A DNA stretch of 64,000 bases. Source: Gibbula magus (lineage: Eukaryota > Mollusca > Gastropoda > Trochida > Trochidae). The stretch is taken from positions 19,387,523 through 19,451,522 of the forward strand of contig OW388301.1 in NCBI GenBank assembly GCA_936450465.1, given 5' to 3'. The notes beneath the pieces were generated by a model. It was not told the DNA's origin. It did no database searches and saw only the letters and a list, made by a program, of their open reading frames with translations. The translations under genes and the position numbers were made by a program. This document shows, piece by piece, positions 58,743 through 64,000 of the stretch. Numbering within the stretch: position 1 is the stretch's first letter; each line of letters starts with the position of its first letter.

Positions 58743-59695
58743 CCCCTGTCCTGCTAGCTTGGGCCTTCCCGTGGAAGATGTTGAATTGTATATGCCAGTG
58801 AAGTCTGATAAGTATGACATTAAATGTTCCTGGAGAGTTGATTCCAAGTCCTTATTTGGGAAAAGGAGGGAGCAGACAAATTACATTGTGGAGAGTCATA
58901 ACTCTTGATCTTTGTCGTCCATTGTATCGAACCAATCGGAATGTGATTGCAGATAATATTTTCACAGATGAAGTTCCAGAAACAGAACTGCAGCTGTCAA
59001 ATGGATTGACCCTAGTTTAGTGTTAAATCTCTAACGGAGGAGCAGATTCTCTCTAATGTTCTCTGTTATTTGAGCAGATTTCTATGTTCAAATTCTATTG
59101 TTACATAATTCATGTCACTAAATCCTCTTTTTGTCAATTTTTAAAAAAATAACTGAATACTCATATGATAGAATTTTGATTTTATTCTTTCATTGTGTAC
59201 ATTTGTATTAATATGGCTTGATGATTCTCTTCTTATATTATGTATACTTGGACCTTGGAGCTTTACACTGGTGGTCTCGAATTGCTTCAGATTGACAACG
59301 AAACCTTGAAGAAATAAGATATGTATCATGAATGGAGTGACTATACCGGCTTCAATATCCTTAAAATATTATAAATTTGCATTTGATTTAACTTAGTTCC
59401 AATATTAAAAAGGGATATTCATGAGTTTGACAAACGACATTTTATAGTATTCAGAAATCGTAAAATCTTCAAATATAGAAAAGGTAGTTAATCAGTAAGA
59501 CTAAGTTTGAATAATACATACTTACCCTTGAGCTCTAAGTGTTGACTGAAGTCTCTGAATTGTTTCTTATCTCTGTCATCTAGCAATTGGTGTACATAGG
59601 AACCTTGTTCAGTGATTCCTTTGCAAGTGAAAACCTTTGGGTGTGCTAGGGCCTCTTAGGCCCATGGTAGCAGTTAAAGGGTAGCAGGACAAGGG
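58743..59695 (+). mobile_element. Internally deleted piggyBac element
   Basis: The ends CCCCTGTCCTGCTA and TAGCAGGACAAGGG are inverted, and TTAA lies directly outside (58739-58742, 59696-59699). TIRs starting CCC and TTAA duplications are diagnostic for piggyBac. 953 bp remains of an element normally over 2 kb, with a transposase scrap inside (58785-59020). Confidence 0.9.
58785..59020 (+). pseudogene. piggyBac transposase fragment
   Basis: Two separate pieces of the DDE domain. YMPVKSDKYDIK (about 58790-58826; family YMPSKP.KYGIK) lies in one frame. YLGKGG, then LDLCRPLYRTNRNVIADNIF with a following TELQLSNGLTLV (58850-59017), lies in another and ends at TAG 59018-59020. The second matches the region around the second catalytic Asp (family DNFFTS). 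Upstream and downstream thirds of the protein are gone. A 68-codon frame starting at 58814 is only part of this. Confidence 0.85.
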
Positions 59696-59699
59696 TTAA

Positions 59700-60931
59700 A
59701 TAATACTAAAAAGAGATTGACAGGAAGAAAGTTAGAATCAATCTCTAATTCATTTTATAAATTGACATTCTTTGACTGCCAAACTTATACTATCAATATA
59801 TTTTGTAAATCATCACTCAAATGAACATAAAGAACGCCAATACTGTCAAGTTGTTTGAAGCTGGACACCGTGAATAGTATATCATATACACCTCATTAAT
59901 GTTAAATATTTTAATTGACAGGATTAACACGTGAAAAATCACTTTAGATTTGAAAATAGATATAGACACATCTTGGTAAAGATCTTGACAAAAACTTTTG
60001 CTTCTTAATATAAAATTACCATACTTCAAACTCACTAGTTATTTCAGAAAATAAGATATTTAGCATCAGATGAAAACAGCAATCTGTAATTATGTGCTTT
60101 GGGTAAACTTTTATCGCTGAAGAATGCAAATTATCCAATTTTGGCATAATTTCAATTTGTTAGTTGTCTTTACTAGCATTTGGTCTGAATAGGAGATTTG
60201 TTAGTTGCCCCTGAAAAGTATTTCTTTGAACAATTTAGAATATCAATCTTACACAGAGACCGATGGATTCAGCAATCATTGTTTATTTTGGATACACAAT
60301 CAAATGATGCTGATATGTGTTGATAGAACAATGGGGCATACATTGGCGTGTATCAAACAGACATTCACAGATTCCTGTTTTCATTGGGAATAAATACAGA
60401 TACTTATACCATATAGTTAACGTTAGATTTGTTTCCGAATCAATCAGCAAACCCATAGAGAAAAATAAAGTGGGAAGAAAAACAAGTTGTTTGATGAACT
60501 TAAACATGCAGTCTGCTGGGCAGTTAATAAAAAATAAAGTTTTCAAATACTACAGTTGAATCCGTCAACATGAGTTACCGTCTGGTTTACTGTTTGCTAT
60601 TCATTTATTTCAGTATAATTTTGTTGAGTAAATATTCATTTTGTAAAACATAAAGACGATAACATTTCTAGTAAAACAACATATTTATCATTTTCGAGTG
60701 AAATAGAAAAAAACCCAGTATTTTTTTAAAATGAAATAGCACATTGAAATAAAAATTGGTTCAAGTCTAGTCATATAAATTAACATTATTTGAATATAAT
60801 AATAAAAAGTAACTTCTGGATATAGTGAATCAACATTTTACTCATAGCGATAATGACTCACATGAAAGCTAACATCCGGTTTAACTCGAAGAAAGCCGAT
60901 GTTTGCCGAGGTTTTCCGAGTGAGTGTGATC
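59700..60931. other. Non-coding stretch
   Basis: AT-rich, no supported gene. Frames at 60205-60393 and 60317-60559 are unrecognised. Confidence 0.45.
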
Positions 60932-60935
60932 TTAA

Positions 60936-61576
60936 AGGGGGCAGTAGCACGATTTTTATCTGAAATATGTCGATGAAGTGTATTTGAAAAATAATGTCAC
61001 GAAAAGTTAAACATCGTTCTCTCTTCAGAAAATCAAGTTAAAAAAATTAGTGAATATGGTTCCGTAAAGCCACGGGAATCGTTTTTAATAAAATAAATAA
61101 AACGGCCGCCATGCAATTTTTGCTTTATACTCAACACAGTTATTACCACTACCGATAATTGATTTGTCTAATAATATAAGTTATAACATTCATTGGAGTG
61201 TAACATTGTAATTCATCAGACCCGCCTTAGTGTTTATCCAACGAGCCATTAAAAAAACAAAGAATGTTTTTTACAGAAAATAGCTGATGGATCGACAAAC
61301 TATGACATTTAACTTTTGTCACGCGACATGGAATGATTGACGTGGATGAATCCTTTAATCATGTTGTTGTATATACAACATTTATCACCCTCAGGAAGAT
61401 TTATCAACCCGTATTTCGGTGTTTATCGATATTTGTTAATGGTCACGTGGACCAATCAGGGATCGACATTCTTCCTACATGAGATAGGATAAGATATTTT
61501 ACCCTCTAAAGTAAATATAAATGTAATAAACTATCATTATAAATGAGAAATTTGAAAAAAACGTGTTACTGCCCCT
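60936..61576 (-). mobile_element. TTAA-flanked MITE, family A, copy 4, with nested insert
   Basis: The ends AGGGGGCAGTAGCACG and CGTGTTACTGCCCCT are flanked by TTAA (60932-60935, 61577-61580). It is in the reverse orientation to copies 1-3 and 641 bp long, because about 300 bp (61189-61490) interrupts the shared interior. Confidence 0.85.
61189..61490. mobile_element. Unclassified insert inside MITE copy 4
   Basis: Family A sequence stops near CTAATAATATAAG and resumes at ATTTTACCCTCTAAAG. The 300 bp between has no counterpart in copies 1-3. Clear TIRs, a tail or a duplication were not found, so the type is unknown. Confidence 0.5.
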
Positions 61577-61700
61577 TTAACACATGACTCACTCAAGAAG
61601 GTAATCTTCCTGAATTAATATAAACTCATTCTAGATGTATACATTTTTACATCTATAGTATCTACACAGACAATCTTGAGACAATCTTGAAAAAATGTAG

Positions 61701-61887
61701 TAAATGAATTTACTTATGGTAAATACGGTAGCATAGAATTTCTACCGCAGGCAGGTGCATTCAATGCACGGGAAGGACGTGCGTGTGTGTTCACGTGGCA
61801 GAGGTTATAAAGAAGGTTGAAGAAGTTGTCTCTTCATTCGAGGTCTACGCTTTCTGTGGCGAGCATGGTTCCGATTCATTGATTTTA
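61701..61887 (+). repeat. 187-bp direct repeat, left copy
   Basis: Starts TAAATGAATTTACTTATGGT and ends CCGATTCATTGATTTTA. By eye it is identical to 62621-62807. Confidence 0.95.
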
Positions 61888-62620
61888 CGACGAGACTTTC
61901 TATCCTTCTATGTATGGCTATCTGTCATGAGAGCATCAACGTATGACTAGATTCTATCTATATCTACGAGAATTTAAGGAGATGAATTTAGATGGTGACA
62001 GTGAATCCAAAACATGATTCAGTAGTGAGGTGCGAGTCCTTAGAAGATACAATGTGTGGAGGCGTCTCTTCAAATTCTAATTCTAGAATCTGGATTTGTG
62101 GACACTGGTTGCGATGTGTCACTTCACGCGACATCAGCAGGTGACAATTGACTAGTTCTGTTTGTTCTTTTTCAGTAAATAAGTTAATTAAATCTTGTTT
62201 CAATTTCGACAACAATTGTTAGCGGAAGTTAATTTTGGCCACACTAAACCCAAGAAGACTACGGTAATACGACGATATGCTGCTCGCAGAGTAGGGTCAC
62301 CTTTGTACATTTGCCCGACGTCGCTAGTACAAGATATAAACCTGTGTGTTGCGTTCATGAATGAAAAATAAGAATTGTCGATGATATATATTTGTATTTG
62401 TTAAACGTAAGGTGAAGGTATGCTGAAGTAGAAATATTGTGATATTTTCAGTTGCGAATGCGGAGAAATGATTACTACGGTTCCTTAATCAGTCTTTTCC
62501 CTGTCATTTATTTGCCCTTTCTTTTAATTAAGTCGAGGCTGCGGTAGACATTACCCATTATATGAGTATGTTTTAGAAAGTAAATATTTTATGTTCGTTT
62601 GAGAGAATCGAATTAGAACA

Positions 62621-62807
62621 TAAATGAATTTACTTATGGTAAATACGGTAGCATAGAATTTCTACCGCAGGCAGGTGCATTCAATGCACGGGAAGGACGT
62701 GCGTGTGTGTTCACGTGGCAGAGGTTATAAAGAAGGTTGAAGAAGTTGTCTCTTCATTCGAGGTCTACGCTTTCTGTGGCGAGCATGGTTCCGATTCATT
62801 GATTTTA
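62621..62807 (+). repeat. 187-bp direct repeat, right copy
   Basis: Identical to the left copy at an offset of 920 bp. It is followed by ACAACTGTG, whereas the left is followed by CGACGAGAC. Confidence 0.95.
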
Positions 62808-62989
62808 ACAACTGTGTTCAGTATGTAAGTGTATTCACCTTTGTGGTAATGCTTGCACTTTGGCAAAGTTTCTCCCAAAGCAGGTGCGTCTTCAGATTTT
62901 GATCATACGGGTGAATGTTTACATGTGATATAATAATGATGTTGTGTGATATAGCGTTTTTGATGTGGTACAATCTGAAGGTCACGTGT

Positions 62990-64000
62990 CATTGGGAGTG
63001 TAATGAAAATGTTCAATATTACGAGTGCATGTTTAATTGAAGTCGTCTGACATCGGTGTGACTGATGCGATGATCTATTTCATGATGCGTATGCATATTC
63101 AAGTTATGTTGAGGTCGATTGATATCTGCGAGGTTATTGAGGTTTTGTACTACAATGCATGTACGATTGATGGCAGGTTACATTGGGAATGCTCTTTACG
63201 TTACAGGTCATTGTCATTGAGTATGACTTTGAATGAGAAAGTTTGATAAGTCGAGTGCACGTTTATGTCACGTTGTAATGGTAAAGGTGATGTGGAGGAA
63301 GACATACATATTAGTTTGAAAGAATGTTTAAGCATGTTGTATAACATGGGTTGAGCTGATGTGGAATGTGTAATACAATTTTGAGAATATGTATGCTTGT
63401 TCTTACAGCTATGTGGAATGGAGTAGTTCTATTATACGTAATGCATGTTTGTCGTGTGACATCAGTACGGCTGACGCGTGAAATAGTTTCCTTGATCGTA
63501 CATAGACATGTGTGTAATGTGACATTAGTACGGCTGATTTGTAAAATAGTCGGTTTGGTTATAGGTAATGTAATGTGTCATTGGTAAGTGTGATGCATGA
63601 AATAGTTGCTTTGTTTATGTGATGCAAGTTTAATTATTGTTACATCGGTAAGACTGATGTTTGATACACTTGTTTCGATAATACGTTCATATGATTATGC
63701 ATTGTGATATTAGTTAGGCTTTGTGAAACAGTTGCTTTGATAATGCGTATGCATGTGCGTCGAGTGACTTTGATAAGGATGTGTATAATAGTTGCTTTGA
63801 TATGTATGCATTGTTATGCCGTGTGACATCAGTAAGACTGATATGCGAAACTGTTGCTTTGATTATACATGTTTTTGTCGAGTGACGTAAGCGTGTATGA
63901 AACAGTTCCTTTATACTGTATGAAACAGTTGCTTTATAGTGTGTGTCCGTATTTATTTCATGTGACATCGTAAAGGACGATGTGGTATACAGTGGTTATG
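62990..64000 (+). repeat. Degenerate tandem array, period about 60-70 bp
   Basis: A phrase like GTGTGACATCAGTA.GGCTGA...TGAAA.AGTTGCTTTGAT recurs near 63450, 63520, 63568, 63640, 63700, 63768, 63826, 63882 and 63960, with more diverged units before. It is cut by the window end. Open frames here (63037-63246, 63366-63587, 63714-63968) are products of the array. Confidence 0.65.

Larger units (their letters stand above)
61701..62807 (+). mobile_element. Element with 187-bp perfect direct repeats (LTR/TRIM candidate)
   Basis: Two 187-bp repeats (61701-61887 and 62621-62807) appear identical and enclose 733 bp. Each has a TATA-like GGTTATAAAG near two-thirds of its length, as an LTR promoter might. 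The internal part has one 75-codon frame (minus, 62215-61988) with no recognised gag or pol. No TG...CA ends, clear primer site or flanking duplication could be seen. It could be a miniature LTR element (TRIM), another retroelement, or a simple recent duplication. Confidence 0.5.

Noticed and set aside
63450..63850. Hammerhead ribozymes (CTGATG...GAAA words in the terminal array)
   Set aside because: The core CTGATGA with a proper stem II before GAAA is never complete, and the three stems cannot be drawn.

Overview
The window is animal nuclear DNA: AT-rich, non-coding for most of its length, with spliced or isolated genes far apart and many decayed transposable elements. It is probably from a mollusc, perhaps an abalone-like gastropod. 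That is inference: it rests on the tRNA-headed SINE whose 3' end reads CAACTCACTCACTCA, on the LINE types, and on my recollection that such repeats are common in gastropods. No species can be proven from the window.

Only two host genes are well supported. (1) At 33604-32534 (minus) a two-exon gene encodes a signal peptide joined exactly to a ubiquitin fold. The splice junction falls after the second ubiquitin codon, the seven lysines are kept, the terminal Gly-Gly is replaced by a 23-residue basic tail, and there is a poly(A) signal 30 bp after the stop. (2) At 52610-53803 (plus) a single open exon of 397 codons encodes a secreted PAN/apple, short EGF-like, sushi and GON-domain protein. A broken GON relative lies at about 45.86-46.14 kb on the other strand. 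A possible promoter and first exon at 49.9-50.45 kb is weak.

The rest is mainly mobile DNA. 1.4-3.8 kb: decayed APE-type LINE (endonuclease and reverse transcriptase) behind an array resembling heat-shock elements. 13.2-14.4 kb: Tc1-like transposon with TIRs. 20.4-20.8 kb: LINE 3' end (minus). 22.86-24.0 kb: LINE 5' end with paired CRE sites, a 2A-like motif and an ORF1 interrupted at an A_AAA_AAG heptamer. 24.9-25.6 kb: mariner remnant. 55.66-57.0 kb: two elements with 10-bp target duplications (Mutator-like). 58.74-59.70 kb: internally deleted piggyBac. 61.70-62.81 kb: two identical 187-bp direct repeats around 733 bp.

Short non-autonomous families recur: a TTAA-flanked family (four copies), Tc1/mariner-like TA-flanked MITEs, 95-124-bp hairpins, a MITE carrying a 51-bp minisatellite, a TTA-flanked Harbinger-like MITE, a roughly 375-bp family with paired CREs, and tRNA-derived SINEs (several with clear target duplications). 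The last kilobase is a degenerate array with a period of about 60-70 bp that runs off the end. The two genes show no functional link to each other beyond both encoding probable secreted proteins.
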